Assembly (NCBI RefSeq): GCF_003012735.1 | Contig: NZ_PXYI01000008.1 | Location: 62,001-126,000, forward strand | Length of the DNA: 64,000 nt | Reading direction: 5' to 3' | Source of the DNA: Allosphingosinicella deserti | GTDB lineage: Bacteria; Pseudomonadota; Alphaproteobacteria; Sphingomonadales; Sphingomonadaceae | In this document: in pieces, positions 19,577 through 29,470 of the stretch | Layout: every line of letters starts with the position of its first letter | How positions within the stretch are numbered: the first letter of the stretch is position 1 | Notes under the pieces: generated by a model | What the model was told of the DNA's origin: nothing | The model's input: the letters and a program-made list of their open reading frames with translations, nothing else | The model's database searches: none | Translations under genes and position numbers: made by a program

Positions 19577-21154
19577 TCAGAAGCGCAGCGGGGTTGCCGT
19601 GCGGACTCCGGCGATCGCCTTGATCCGGCCGGCGGCGTCCTGGCCGACCGCGCTGTCGACCGAGATCAGCGCCACCGCTTCGCCGCCGGCGGTCCGGCGG
19701 CCGAGATTGAAGGTGGCGATGTTGATTCCGGATTCGCCGAGCAGGGTGCCGAGCCGGCCGATGAAGCCGGGCGCGTCCTCGTTGACGATGTAGATCATGT
19801 CGCCGTCGAGCTCGGCCTCGACGCGGATCCCGAAAATCTCGACGAGCCGCGGTGCGGCATTGGCGAACAGGGTGCCGGCGACCGATTTCTGCCCCTCGGG
19901 CGTGGTGATCGTGACCCGGACGAGGGTGTGGTAATCGCCCTCGCGGTCATGACGCACCTCGCGCACGTCGAGGCCGCGTTCCTTCGCAAGAAAGGGCGCG
20001 TTGACCATGTTCACGCTCTGCGAATAGACGCCCATGAACCCGGCCAGCACCGCACCGGTGATCGGCTTCTGGTTCAATTGCGCTGCAGCGCCTTCGACCT
20101 CGATCGCGATCGCCGACGCCTTCTCTCCTTCGAGCTGGCTGACGATGGCGCCGAGCTTCTCGGCAAGCGCCATATAGGGCTTCAGCTTCGGTGCCTCCTC
20201 GGCCGAGAGCGACGGCATGTTGAGCGCGTTGGTCACCCCGCCACGAGTCAGGAATTCCGACATCTGCTCGGCGACCTGGATTGCGACGTTGACCTGTGCC
20301 TCGGTCGTCGAGGCGCCGAGATGGGGGGTCGCCACCAGGTTCGGAGTGCCGAACAGCGGATTCTGCTTGGCTGGCTCCTCGACGAACACGTCGAGTGCGG
20401 CGCCGCCGACATGGCCGCTCTCGAGCTGTTCCTTGAGCGCCGCCTCGTCGATCAGGCCGCCGCGGGCGCAGTTGATGATCCGCACGCCGGCCTTGGTCTT
20501 GGCGAGATTGTCGCGGCTGAGGATGTTGCGAGTCTGATCGGTCAGCGGGGTGTGCAGCGTAATGAAGTCGGCGCGGGCGAGCAGTTCGTCCAGTTCGACC
20601 TTCTCGATGCCGAGCGCAACCGCGCGCTCCGCAGTGAGGAACGGATCGTAGGCAATCACCTTCATCTTGAGCCCGAGCGCGCGGTCGGCGACGATCGAGC
20701 CGATATTGCCGGCGCCAATCAGCCCGAGTGTCTTGCCGGTGAGCTCGACGCCCATGAAGCGGTTCTTCTCCCACTTGCCGGCCTGGGTCGAAGCGTCGGC
20801 GGCAGGAAGCTCGCGGGCGAGCGCGAACATCAGCGCGATGGCGTGCTCGGCGGTGGTGATCGAATTGCCGAACGGCGTGTTCATGACGACGACGCCGCGT
20901 GCCGAGGCAGCAGGAATGTCGACATTGTCGACGCCGATGCCGGCCCGCCCGACGACCTTCAGATTGGTCGCGGCCTCGAGCACGTCCGCGGTGACCTTGG
21001 TCGCCGAGCGGATGGCAAGCCCGTCATATTGGCCGATGATCGCCTTCAATTCGTCCTTGCTGAGGCCGGTAATCTCGTCGACCTCGACGCCCGCAGCGCG
21101 GAACACTTCGGCGGCCTTGGGATCCATCTGATCCGAAATAAGAACCTTGGGCAT
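19577..21154 (-). CDS. serA: D-3-phosphoglycerate dehydrogenase
   Basis: A 525-residue enzyme for the first step of serine synthesis. The N-terminal catalytic and NAD domains show GRAGIGVDNVDIPAA, TLGLIGAGNIGSIVADRAL, NCARGGLIDEAAL, and ATPHLGASTTEAQ with the catalytic His. An intervening ASB domain follows, and a C-terminal ACT domain starts near MIYIVNEDAPGFIGRLG, which allows serine feedback. The start MPKVLISDQM at 21154 is standard; a GGTAAT stretch gives only a weak ribosome site. It lies 147 nt downstream of serC with a hairpin between. Confidence 0.97.
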   Translation of the reverse strand: MPKVLISDQMDPKAAEVFRAAGVEVDEITGLSKDELKAIIGQYDGLAIRSATKVTADVLEAATNLKVVGRAGIGVDNVDIPAASARGVVVMNTPFGNSITTAEHAIALMFALARELPAADASTQAGKWEKNRFMGVELTGKTLGLIGAGNIGSIVADRALGLKMKVIAYDPFLTAERAVALGIEKVELDELLARADFITLHTPLTDQTRNILSRDNLAKTKAGVRIINCARGGLIDEAALKEQLESGHVGGAALDVFVEEPAKQNPLFGTPNLVATPHLGASTTEAQVNVAIQVAEQMSEFLTRGGVTNALNMPSLSAEEAPKLKPYMALAEKLGAIVSQLEGEKASAIAIEVEGAAAQLNQKPITGAVLAGFMGVYSQSVNMVNAPFLAKERGLDVREVRHDREGDYHTLVRVTITTPEGQKSVAGTLFANAAPRLVEIFGIRVEAELDGDMIYIVNEDAPGFIGRLGTLLGESGINIATFNLGRRTAGGEAVALISVDSAVGQDAAGRIKAIAGVRTATPLRF

Positions 21155-21254
21155 GGTATTACCTTTCTTTCCTCTGCCCTGCATAGCCTCCCATCAAAGC
21201 GATACTTTGGTGGGTACCCTGCGGGGGGAGGGTAGGGACACGGGAAGAATGGTG

Positions 21255-21279
21255 GGGGAGCCGACCGCGCCGGCTCCCC
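21255..21279 (-). terminator. Hairpin between serC and serA
   Basis: A perfect 9-bp GC-rich stem (21255-21263 with 21271-21279) and 7-nt loop, 22 nt past the serC stop. On the minus strand it is not followed by a T-run, so it may reduce rather than end transcription into serA, or protect the serC mRNA 3' end. Confidence 0.45.
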
Positions 21280-21301
21280 TTTAGCATCGTCGCGCGTGCG
21301 G

Positions 21302-22456
<1,155 letters not shown>

Positions 22457-22512
22457 ATATTCTCTCCTCGCAGAGAGCGCGCGCCGCGTTGGGACGGCGT
22501 GGCCCGCCGACG
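22457..22512 (-). ncRNA. Candidate serC-motif leader RNA
   Basis: The segment just before serC can form two hairpins. Hairpin one is CGGCG-GGCCA-CGCCG at 22495-22509. Hairpin two is CTCTC (22473-22477) paired with GAGAG (22462-22466) around a 6-nt loop, and it covers the serC ribosome site. A serC RNA motif upstream of serC in Alphaproteobacteria has been reported from comparative genomics; position and lineage fit here. A TTGACA box lies at 22535-22540. I cannot score the covariance model by eye. Confidence 0.5.
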
Positions 22513-22588
22513 CCCTTAACGGCGTGGCCGGGCGTGTCAATCGAACTCGTCCGAAAGATGGTGCGGAGGCGGCGGTGCCGGACGCGAC

Positions 22589-23935
22589 TCAGATCGCGGC
22601 GGCGCCGAGCTTGCGGCGCATTTCCCAGCGCAGCAGAATGACGCTGAGCACCGCCTGGATGGTCACCGAAGCCACGGAAACATACCAGAAATCGTGGAGT
22701 TCGGTGCTGGGGCGTGCCGACAGCCAAAGTGCGGGAAACACGAACGTCATCAACCGGCTGGCGCTGCTCAGCAGCGACGGAATTGTGTTGCCGAGCGCCT
22801 GGAACATGCCGGAACAGGCGAAGACCAGCCCGACCGCGACGAAATTCCACGAGATGATTCGCAGATAGTCGGACGCGACGATTTGCACCGCCGGCTGGTC
22901 GGTGAACGGGTGGACGAGCAGGTCGGGGCGGATCTGGCACAGCAAGGTGAGCGTCACCATCACCACGCTGCCGATCAGCGCGGCGTGGCGAAAGGTGGCG
23001 CGCACTCGGTTGGTTTCGCCCGCGCCGAAGTTCTGCCCTGCGATCGGTGAGGCGGCAAAGGCGATCGCCATCGCCGGGAGGAAGATCGATTGCATCACCC
23101 GCGATCCGATGCCGAAACCCGCCTGCGCGTCCGCCCCGAAGCCGCGGATCGACCAATAGATCACCGCCGAGACGACGAAGATGAGAAGGAACTCACCCGA
23201 GGCCGGCAAGCCGATCCAGGCGATCCGTCGCCATGCTCGAAGCTTTGGCGCAAGACTTGGGCCGTGCAACCGCAAATAGGTCTGCAACCGGTTGAACATC
23301 AGGACGAGGACGATGGTGCCGGCGATGCTCGCGATCGAGCTGGCAAGGCCTGCGCCGGCGACGCCGAGCGGAGCGCCGGTGCCCCAGCCGGCGATCAGCA
23401 CCGGCGCAAGCAATGCATTGGTCGCCACGCTGAGGCACTGGACGATCATCGGACCGGCGACCACGCCGGATGCGCGCAGCGCGGAGCCGAGCGCCGCACC
23501 CGGGAACATGATCGCCAGCGAGGGCAGAAAGGCGAACAGATAGGTTCGGGCGAGCGCGGCCGTTTCGGCATCGGCAGCGAGTGCCACGACCGCCGGGCCA
23601 CCGAACGCATAGCCGAGCGCCAGCGTCGCCAGGGCGGCGAATAGACCCATGGACAGCGCTTGGTCGAAGATCTCCTGGGCGTCTTCGCGATCCTTTCGGC
23701 CGATCGCCTGAGCGATCAGCGACAACGTGCCGACGGAGACGAGCTGGCTCGCGGCAAGCACTGCAAACATGGTGCTCGCCGCCGCGGTCACGCCGGCGAC
23801 CGCATGCTCGCCGAGTTGAGCCACGAAATAGAGATCGATCAGGACATAGAGCGTCTGTACTGCGAGGCCGAAGCCGATGAAAGCGGCCATCCCGATCAGG
23901 TGCCGCGGGATCGATCCCCTGGTCAGATCCTTCAT
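22589..23935 (-). CDS. MATE family efflux transporter
   Basis: A 448-residue inner-membrane protein with about twelve helices in two homologous halves, typical of MATE drug/sodium or proton antiporters. Recognisable parts are LTRGSIPRHLIGMAAFIGFG at the start, an LIDLYFVAQLGEHAVAGVTAA segment in TM1-2, and FASPIAGQNFGAGETNRVR-like sequence in the second half. The substrate range is unknown. It lies 71 nt downstream of the osmoprotectant-type ABC genes, possibly in the same transcript. Confidence 0.92.
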   Translation of the reverse strand: MKDLTRGSIPRHLIGMAAFIGFGLAVQTLYVLIDLYFVAQLGEHAVAGVTAAASTMFAVLAASQLVSVGTLSLIAQAIGRKDREDAQEIFDQALSMGLFAALATLALGYAFGGPAVVALAADAETAALARTYLFAFLPSLAIMFPGAALGSALRASGVVAGPMIVQCLSVATNALLAPVLIAGWGTGAPLGVAGAGLASSIASIAGTIVLVLMFNRLQTYLRLHGPSLAPKLRAWRRIAWIGLPASGEFLLIFVVSAVIYWSIRGFGADAQAGFGIGSRVMQSIFLPAMAIAFAASPIAGQNFGAGETNRVRATFRHAALIGSVVMVTLTLLCQIRPDLLVHPFTDQPAVQIVASDYLRIISWNFVAVGLVFACSGMFQALGNTIPSLLSSASRLMTFVFPALWLSARPSTELHDFWYVSVASVTIQAVLSVILLRWEMRRKLGAAAI

Positions 23936-24006
23936 GCCCGTCCCTTGCCGCCGCGTGCTCGTCTACACGCTCGTCTGGGCCTAGTCAAATATTACCCGGA
24001 TCATAA

Positions 24007-25551
24007 TCATCGTTTCTCCAGCGTCCGCAGCAGCTGGGTCGCTGCCTCGGCCGGTGTCTTCTTGCCCTCGGCGCGATCGACCTTGAGGTTCGCCGCCCGC
24101 ATGGCACCGACGTCGATCGCCCCGAGCAGTGGGCGTAATGCGGCGATCAAGGCCTTGTCCTTGGCGGCGCGCGCCGAGAGCAGCAGCACGGCATCGTAAT
24201 TGGGCAGCGCCCCACGCGGATCGGCGATCGTGACGAGGTCCAGCGCCGCGATCCGGCCATCGGACGAGAAAGCGGAGATCACGTCCGCCCCGCCGTCGGC
24301 GATCGCCCGGTACATGAAGGTCGGGCTGTATGCCCGTGCGTCGCCGAAGCGCAGGTCGTAGGCCTTGCGGAGCGCGCGCCATTCCGGGCGGGTGAGGAAT
24401 TCGATGTCGCTGGCGAGCCGAAGCCGCGGCGCGACCCTGGCGAGATCGTCGATCGTGCGCACGCCCAGCGCCTCGGCGCGGCTCCGGCGCATCGCCAGCA
24501 CATAGGCATTCTCGAAGCCGAGCGGTCCGAGCAGGACGACGCCATCGCGGGCCTCGAGGCGGCGGGTGAGCTCGGCCCGCATCACGTCCGCGCGCGGCGT
24601 GTCGGTGCGGCCCAGAACGTTGGTCCACAAGGTGCCGGTATAATCGACATAGACGTCGACATCGCCGGCCGCGACCGCGCGATAGGCGACGGCGGAGCCG
24701 AGATCGTCACGCTGCACGACCGGAAAGCCGGCGGCGCCAAGCCGCTGTCCGATGGCCGACGCCAGGATATATTGCTCCGAGAAGTTTTTGGCTCCGACGG
24801 CGATCGTACGGCGCTCCGATCCACTGCCGCCAATTGAAATGAGGGCCAGCAGCACGCCTATCCCGAACATACCCATCGCGGCCCAGATCCGGAGGGGCGA
24901 GCGGCGGGCGACGCCCGCTTCGACGAGGCCGAGCAGGAGATCGGCGGCGATTGCGAGCCCCGCCGAGGCTGCGCAGCCGACCAGCACGCGCACCCAATTC
25001 TCGGTCTGCAGCCCCGAAAAGATCAGATTACCCAGGCTCGGTTGCCCGACGGTGGTCGCCAGCGTCGCAGCGCCGATCGTCCAGATCGCGGCGGTGCGGA
25101 TACCGGCGAGCAGCACCGGCGCGCTCAGCGGCAGCTCGACCTGGAGCAGACGCTGGCGGCCGGTCATGCCGGCCGCGTCCGCGGCCTCCAGGATCGCAGG
25201 GTCGAGCCCGTGGAGGCCGGCAACCCCGTTCCGCAGGATCGGAAGCAAAGCGTAGAGGGTGAGCGCGAGCAGGGCCGGCAGGAAGCCGAGCGCAGGGACC
25301 GGGAGACTGGTCGCGCGTCCGAGCAGCAGCAGCGCCGGGTAGAACAGGGCGAGCAGGGCCAGAGTCGGCACCGTCTGGATCAGCCCGGCGGCGCCGAGCA
25401 GGGGAATCCGGAACGTCCTCGATCTCGCCGCCCGCAAGGCCAGCGGAAGTCCGATGAGGATTGCGAGCAGGACTGCGGTCCCGCTGAGGAGGGCATGGGC
25501 GCGCAGCAAGGTCGGGAGATCGGTCAGCGCTTCGGTGAGACTGGGGCTCAT
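24007..25551 (-). CDS. Osmoprotectant-type ABC permease fused to substrate-binding protein
   Basis: A 514-residue fusion. Residues about 15-235 are an OpuCB/ProW-like permease: GLIQTVPTLALLALFYPALL, and the EAA-loop region EAADAAGMTGRQRLLQVELP. After a last membrane helix (about 224-240) comes an OpuAC-type binding domain: VGAKNFSEQYILASAIGQRL, then DVDVYVDYTGTLWTNVLGR and SDIEFLTRPEW. The binding domain faces the periplasm tethered to the permease. Family members take up glycine betaine, choline or related quaternary amines. It overlaps the ATPase gene by 4 nt. Confidence 0.93.
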   Translation of the reverse strand: MSPSLTEALTDLPTLLRAHALLSGTAVLLAILIGLPLALRAARSRTFRIPLLGAAGLIQTVPTLALLALFYPALLLLGRATSLPVPALGFLPALLALTLYALLPILRNGVAGLHGLDPAILEAADAAGMTGRQRLLQVELPLSAPVLLAGIRTAAIWTIGAATLATTVGQPSLGNLIFSGLQTENWVRVLVGCAASAGLAIAADLLLGLVEAGVARRSPLRIWAAMGMFGIGVLLALISIGGSGSERRTIAVGAKNFSEQYILASAIGQRLGAAGFPVVQRDDLGSAVAYRAVAAGDVDVYVDYTGTLWTNVLGRTDTPRADVMRAELTRRLEARDGVVLLGPLGFENAYVLAMRRSRAEALGVRTIDDLARVAPRLRLASDIEFLTRPEWRALRKAYDLRFGDARAYSPTFMYRAIADGGADVISAFSSDGRIAALDLVTIADPRGALPNYDAVLLLSARAAKDKALIAALRPLLGAIDVGAMRAANLKVDRAEGKKTPAEAATQLLRTLEKR

Positions 25552-26321
25552 CGCGCGTCCACCAGAGCCGCCAGACGTCTAGCCTGTGCCTGCGGAAGCG
25601 CGATCATCGCCTCCACAGCGGGATCGCCGCGATAGGCCAGAAGCTCGGCAGGCGCGGCATCGGCGCGGATGGTGCCCTCGATCAGCACGACGATCCGGTC
25701 GGCGAGCAGCAAGGCCTCGGTAATATCGTGCGTCACCATGATCGTGGTCAGGTCCAGCCTGTCATGAAGCGCGCGATAGGCCCGCCCGAGCTCGTCGCGC
25801 GTGACTGGGTCGAGCGTACCGAACGGCTCGTCCATCAGCATCAGCGAGGGGCGCGCCGCCAGCGCCCGGGCGATGCCGACCCGCTGCGTCTGGCCGCCGG
25901 ACAGGGTATTCGGCCGCCGCGCGGCGAAGTCCGCCGGAAGCGCGACCAGATCGAGCAACTCTGCAACGCGCGCGGCGCGCGCGGCCTCGGTCCAGCCTAG
26001 CAGCCGGGGGACCACGCCGATATTCTCGGCCACATTCATGTGCGGGAACAGCCCGATACCCTGAAACGCATAGCCGATCCGCCGCCGCAACCTGTGTTTC
26101 GGACCGACGTTGATGTCGGTGCCGTCGAGCCGCACGGACCCCGAATCCGGCTCGATCAGGCGATTGATCGTCTTGAGCAGGGTCGTCTTGCCCGATCCGC
26201 TCGGCCCGACGAGGGCAACGAAGCTTCCGGCCGGGATCGCCAGCGAGACGGCGTGCAAGATCGGCCGAGCGCCAAGATCCTTGGCGACGTGGTGCAGCTC
26301 CAGAAACGGGTCGTTCGCCAT
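25548..26321 (-). CDS. ABC transporter ATP-binding protein (osmoprotectant type)
   Basis: A 257-residue ATPase partner of the fused permease. It has Walker A GPSGSGKTT, the Q-loop in YAFQGIGLFPHM, the signature LSGGQTQRVGIARAL, Walker B LMLMDEPFGTLD, and the switch His in VTHD. There is no C-terminal CBS pair of the kind found in OpuCA/ProV, so ionic-strength sensing by CBS is absent. The ATG at 26321 gives the standard start. The next gene's ATG overlaps its stop (ATGA). Confidence 0.93.
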   Translation of the reverse strand: MANDPFLELHHVAKDLGARPILHAVSLAIPAGSFVALVGPSGSGKTTLLKTINRLIEPDSGSVRLDGTDINVGPKHRLRRRIGYAFQGIGLFPHMNVAENIGVVPRLLGWTEAARAARVAELLDLVALPADFAARRPNTLSGGQTQRVGIARALAARPSLMLMDEPFGTLDPVTRDELGRAYRALHDRLDLTTIMVTHDITEALLLADRIVVLIEGTIRADAAPAELLAYRGDPAVEAMIALPQAQARRLAALVDAR

Positions 26322-26507
26322 GATCGATCTGTAGCCCGGCGTGCCCCGGGGTTCGACCCACTTCGTGCCAGGGCCGCAACATTCACCCGCCATGGCTCGG
26401 CAGACGGAGATCTACGATCTTCCGCAAGTCGTGCCTGTTGGCAGGCATGATATTGACTCTTACCGGCCCCAAGTCCTTAATCATCTAAACATCGGGGGGA
26501 GTCGCAC

Positions 26508-27347
26508 ATGCGAAAAATCGGCCTGATCATGGTCACATTGTGCTCTGTTTCACTAGCATCACCTGCACATGCCGACTCCTTCTTCCAGTGGGGTCAGGGC
26601 AATGGTGCGCAGAAGATGCTCGGCGCAGCCGATAACTATTGTTATCTTACCCGTGTCAGCGGCAAGTTCATGGGCTATGGCGAAAGCGTTCGCATCCGGG
26701 TCGTCAACGGCTTCTGGCAATTGGAAGGCCAGTCGCAGCAGCAAGGCGTCGCGGCCTGGGCCCGCTGCTTCGCCCGGAGCGAGATCAAGGCACCGGCCGG
26801 CGCCGAGCGCTGGAGCAGCGAGGAATTCAGCGCGACGGCCGACAATCCCGGCAGCGGCTGCGTCGACACCAATCCGCGCCTTGCGTGGTGGGGCGACGGC
26901 GCGACGGTGATGACGCTGGTCACCGGTGCCTTGCGGGGCAGTGGCGAGCGCATCACCATCAACCAGTCGGGCGATCCCTTCGGTCCCTCGACTCTGGTTC
27001 TGCACAGCTGCCAGAAACAGCTCGGCGTCGGTGCGCACAGCTTCTTCGTCGGCAAGCCGCAGAGCGGCCGGATTGCGCGCTTCATCGGTCCGGGCGGCAC
27101 CGGGACGCCGGGGCAGGCCGGGGAATATGTCTCACTGCCCAATCAGAATGTGATGCTGGCGCCGCTGACCGATGCCTTCTGCTATTTCACGGAGATCAGC
27201 GGCGCGTTCAACGGCGCCGGCGAAAGCGTCACCATATTGCCCGGCTCGGATGCCAACGGCGTCAATCGCTGGGTGCTGCAGGCGCGGCACGCGAGCGGCA
27301 GCGGAGTTTCGGCCAAGGTGCGCTGCTACGCCCGCAACCAGATCTGA
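26508..27347 (+). CDS. Secreted protein with three internal repeats, unknown family
   Basis: A 279-residue protein with a signal peptide (cleavage near AHA-D, residue 22) and strong ribosome site GGGGGAG. I do not recognise the family. Three copies of a repeat are visible: CYLTRVSGKFMGYGESVRI (45-63), VMTLVTGALRGSGERITI (134-151) and CYFTEISGAFNGAGESVTI (225-243). Each is followed by a variable strand-rich part. Repeats 1 and 3 end with ARCFAR (C87) and VRCYAR (C273), so C45-C87 and C225-C273 could be disulfides; repeat 2 lacks this pair. An all-beta extracytoplasmic fold is likely. It is a monocistronic gene. Confidence 0.75.
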   Translation: MRKIGLIMVTLCSVSLASPAHADSFFQWGQGNGAQKMLGAADNYCYLTRVSGKFMGYGESVRIRVVNGFWQLEGQSQQQGVAAWARCFARSEIKAPAGAERWSSEEFSATADNPGSGCVDTNPRLAWWGDGATVMTLVTGALRGSGERITINQSGDPFGPSTLVLHSCQKQLGVGAHSFFVGKPQSGRIARFIGPGGTGTPGQAGEYVSLPNQNVMLAPLTDAFCYFTEISGAFNGAGESVTILPGSDANGVNRWVLQARHASGSGVSAKVRCYARNQI

Positions 27348-27364
27348 CATCCGATCGCACTGGC

Positions 27365-28294
27365 TCAGATCTCCCTGGGAGTGACGGAGACCAGGTGATC
27401 GACCAGCGTCCGCAGCCGCCGGAGCCGCCGCAGATCCTGATGATAGCCGATCCAGACGTCGCGTGCGGGCGGTGGATCGCCGCGCAGAAGGCGTAGAGGC
27501 AGTGCGTCGCCGAGGATGCGAGGCAGCACCGCGATCCCGGCACCGCGCGCGCAGGCTGCGCCCTGCGCGTCGCGGTTGTTGCTCCTGAACGAGAGCCGGG
27601 CCTCGGGCCAGCGGCTGCGGAGCCAGCCGACGTCGGCGGCGCGGTCCAGCCCGGCATCGAGGGTGATCAAATGATGACCGCGACCGTCCGGGCTAGTCTC
27701 CGGATCGCCGCAGCGCGCGACATAGGAATCCGCCGCGTAGGCGCCGTAGCGGATGTGGACGAAGCGGCGCTGGACGATGTCCGCGCCGCTGAACGGGACG
27801 AATCGGAAGACGAGGTCGGCCTCGCGCCGGGCGAGATCGACCAGACGAGCCTCGGCGAGCAATTCGATCGTGATCAGCGGATTGGCGATGCCGAAGTCGG
27901 CGAGCGCGCCGGCGAGCACCGTATTGGCGAACCAGTCCGAAGAGGACAGCCTCAGGACGCCTTCGAGGCCGCGCGCACCGCCGAGCAGCTTGCGCTCCAG
28001 CCCGATCGACTCCTCTTCCATCTGCTCGACATGGCCGAGCATGGTTTCGCCTTCGTCGGTCAGCCGAAAACCTGCGGGCGTGCGCTGGAACAGGGAGGCG
28101 CCGATCACCGCTTCGAGCGCGCGCAGGCGGCGGCCGGCGGTAGGCTGGCTGAGGCTCAGGCGAGACGCGGCGGCGGTAAGCGTGCCAGCCCGCGCGATCT
28201 CGAGGAACAGCCGCAAATCATCCCAATCGATCCGCAATCTTGCTTCGTCGGCATGCACAGGCGTTTCCCTATCAGGGCTGCGAAACCTTGTCAT
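27365..28294 (-). CDS. LysR family transcriptional regulator
   Basis: A 309-residue regulator. The winged helix is DWDDLRLFLEIARAGTLTAA followed by LSLSQPTAGRRLRALEAVIG, and the effector domain starts near residue 105. It is divergent from the zinc-alcohol-dehydrogenase-like gene with about 106 bp between starts, so it probably controls that gene. The ATG at 28294 lacks a clear ribosome site; a GTG at 28258 with AGGGA before it would remove 12 residues and leave the HTH intact. Confidence 0.92.
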   Translation of the reverse strand: MTRFRSPDRETPVHADEARLRIDWDDLRLFLEIARAGTLTAAASRLSLSQPTAGRRLRALEAVIGASLFQRTPAGFRLTDEGETMLGHVEQMEEESIGLERKLLGGARGLEGVLRLSSSDWFANTVLAGALADFGIANPLITIELLAEARLVDLARREADLVFRFVPFSGADIVQRRFVHIRYGAYAADSYVARCGDPETSPDGRGHHLITLDAGLDRAADVGWLRSRWPEARLSFRSNNRDAQGAACARGAGIAVLPRILGDALPLRLLRGDPPPARDVWIGYHQDLRRLRRLRTLVDHLVSVTPREI

Positions 28295-28400
28295 TCACGG
28301 ATGAATGGCGACCCTGCGCGCTTAGCGGTGGAAAAGCTGCGCAGGGGCCGCGATCTGGCGAGTGACGGCGCAACCGCGCCATGCTTTGGGAACAATCATC

Positions 28401-29414
28401 ATGAAGGCCATCGGCTATTACGAGTCCGGCAGCATAGACCGGGACGACGCCCTGCTCGATCTCGATATTCCGGCACCTACCCCGGGACCGCGCGACCTGA
28501 TCGTTCGGGTCCGCGCTGTCTCGGTCAACCCGGTCGACGTCAAGGTTCGCGGCGGCGCACTGCCCGTCGAGGGCACGCCCAAGGTCTTGGGCTGGGATGC
28601 GTCCGGCGTCGTCGAGGCGGTCGGCTCCGACGTCTCGCTGTTCGAGGTCGGCGACGAAGTCTTCTATGCCGGCGACATCACCCGCCCCGGCACCAATGCC
28701 GAGTTGCACGCGGTCGACGAGCGGATCGTCGGCCACAAGCCGAAGTCGCTCGACTGGGCGCAGGCGGCGGCGCTGCCGCTGACGGCGATCACCGCCTGGG
28801 AGCTGCTGTTCGCCCGCCTGCGCGTGCCCTACGGCCGCAAGTCAGGAGGAGGGGCCTTGCTGGTGATCAACGGTGCCGGCGGCGTCGGCTCCATTCTCAT
28901 CCAGCTGGCGCGCCGCCTCACCGGCCTGACCGTGATCGCCACCGCGTCTCGTCCGGAAACCCAGGCGTGGGTACGCGACATGGGCGCGCATCACGTCATC
29001 GACCATCACCAGCCGCTCGACGCGGAGCTTGCTCGCATCGGCATCGGTGAAGTCGATTATGTCGCCGGCCTCACCGCCACGGAAAAGCAACTGCCCATTT
29101 TTCCGACGATCGTCGCGCCGCAGGGCCATATTGCCCTGATCGACGATCCCGAGACGTTCGACATCGCGCCATTGAAGCGCAAGTCGATCACCGTCTCCTG
29201 GGAGTTGATGTTCACCCGTCCGATGTTCGGGACGAACGACATGATCGAGCAGCATCATCTACTCGAGGAGGTCGCCCAGCTCGTCGATTCCGGTCTGCTC
29301 AGGACGACTCTTACCCGGACGCTCTCTCCGATCGATGCCGCCAATCTCAAGACGGCGCACGCTCTGGTCGAAAGCGGCGGTGCAATCGGCAAGACCGTGC
29401 TCGCCGGCTTCTGA
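28401..29414 (+). CDS. Zinc-type alcohol dehydrogenase family protein (quinone-oxidoreductase-like MDR)
   Basis: A 337-residue medium-chain reductase. It starts MKAIGYYESG and has the GroES-like domain (NPVDVKVRGG). The nucleotide motif GAGGVGSILIQLARRLTGLTV follows, and the C-terminal half has TARP-like catalytic surroundings. It belongs to the zinc-binding alcohol dehydrogenase family of the YogA/ZADH type, which often lacks catalytic zinc ligands; I see no GHE zinc motif. It probably reduces enones or quinones with NADPH. It is divergent from LysR, a common arrangement for inducible reductases. Confidence 0.9.
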   Translation: MKAIGYYESGSIDRDDALLDLDIPAPTPGPRDLIVRVRAVSVNPVDVKVRGGALPVEGTPKVLGWDASGVVEAVGSDVSLFEVGDEVFYAGDITRPGTNAELHAVDERIVGHKPKSLDWAQAAALPLTAITAWELLFARLRVPYGRKSGGGALLVINGAGGVGSILIQLARRLTGLTVIATASRPETQAWVRDMGAHHVIDHHQPLDAELARIGIGEVDYVAGLTATEKQLPIFPTIVAPQGHIALIDDPETFDIAPLKRKSITVSWELMFTRPMFGTNDMIEQHHLLEEVAQLVDSGLLRTTLTRTLSPIDAANLKTAHALVESGGAIGKTVLAGF

Positions 29415-29420
29415 CGCGAT

Positions 29421-29461
29421 CGGAGGCGGACGGGCGCCGAACAGGCGCCCGTCCGCCTCCG
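29421..29461. terminator. Strong bidirectional terminator hairpin
   Basis: An 18-bp perfect inverted repeat (29421-29438 with 29444-29461) around a 5-nt GAACA loop. It fills the 56-nt gap between the convergent stops at 29414 and 29471. It is the most stable hairpin I saw in the window. Confidence 0.75.
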
Positions 29462-29470
29462 TCGTCGGGC

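Noticed and set aside
26425-26447. TGCCTG-TTGG-CAGGCA inverted repeat upstream of the three-repeat protein gene
   Set aside because: Only 6 bp, with no match to a known operator. The TGGCA...TTGAC pattern has the wrong spacing for a sigma-54 promoter.
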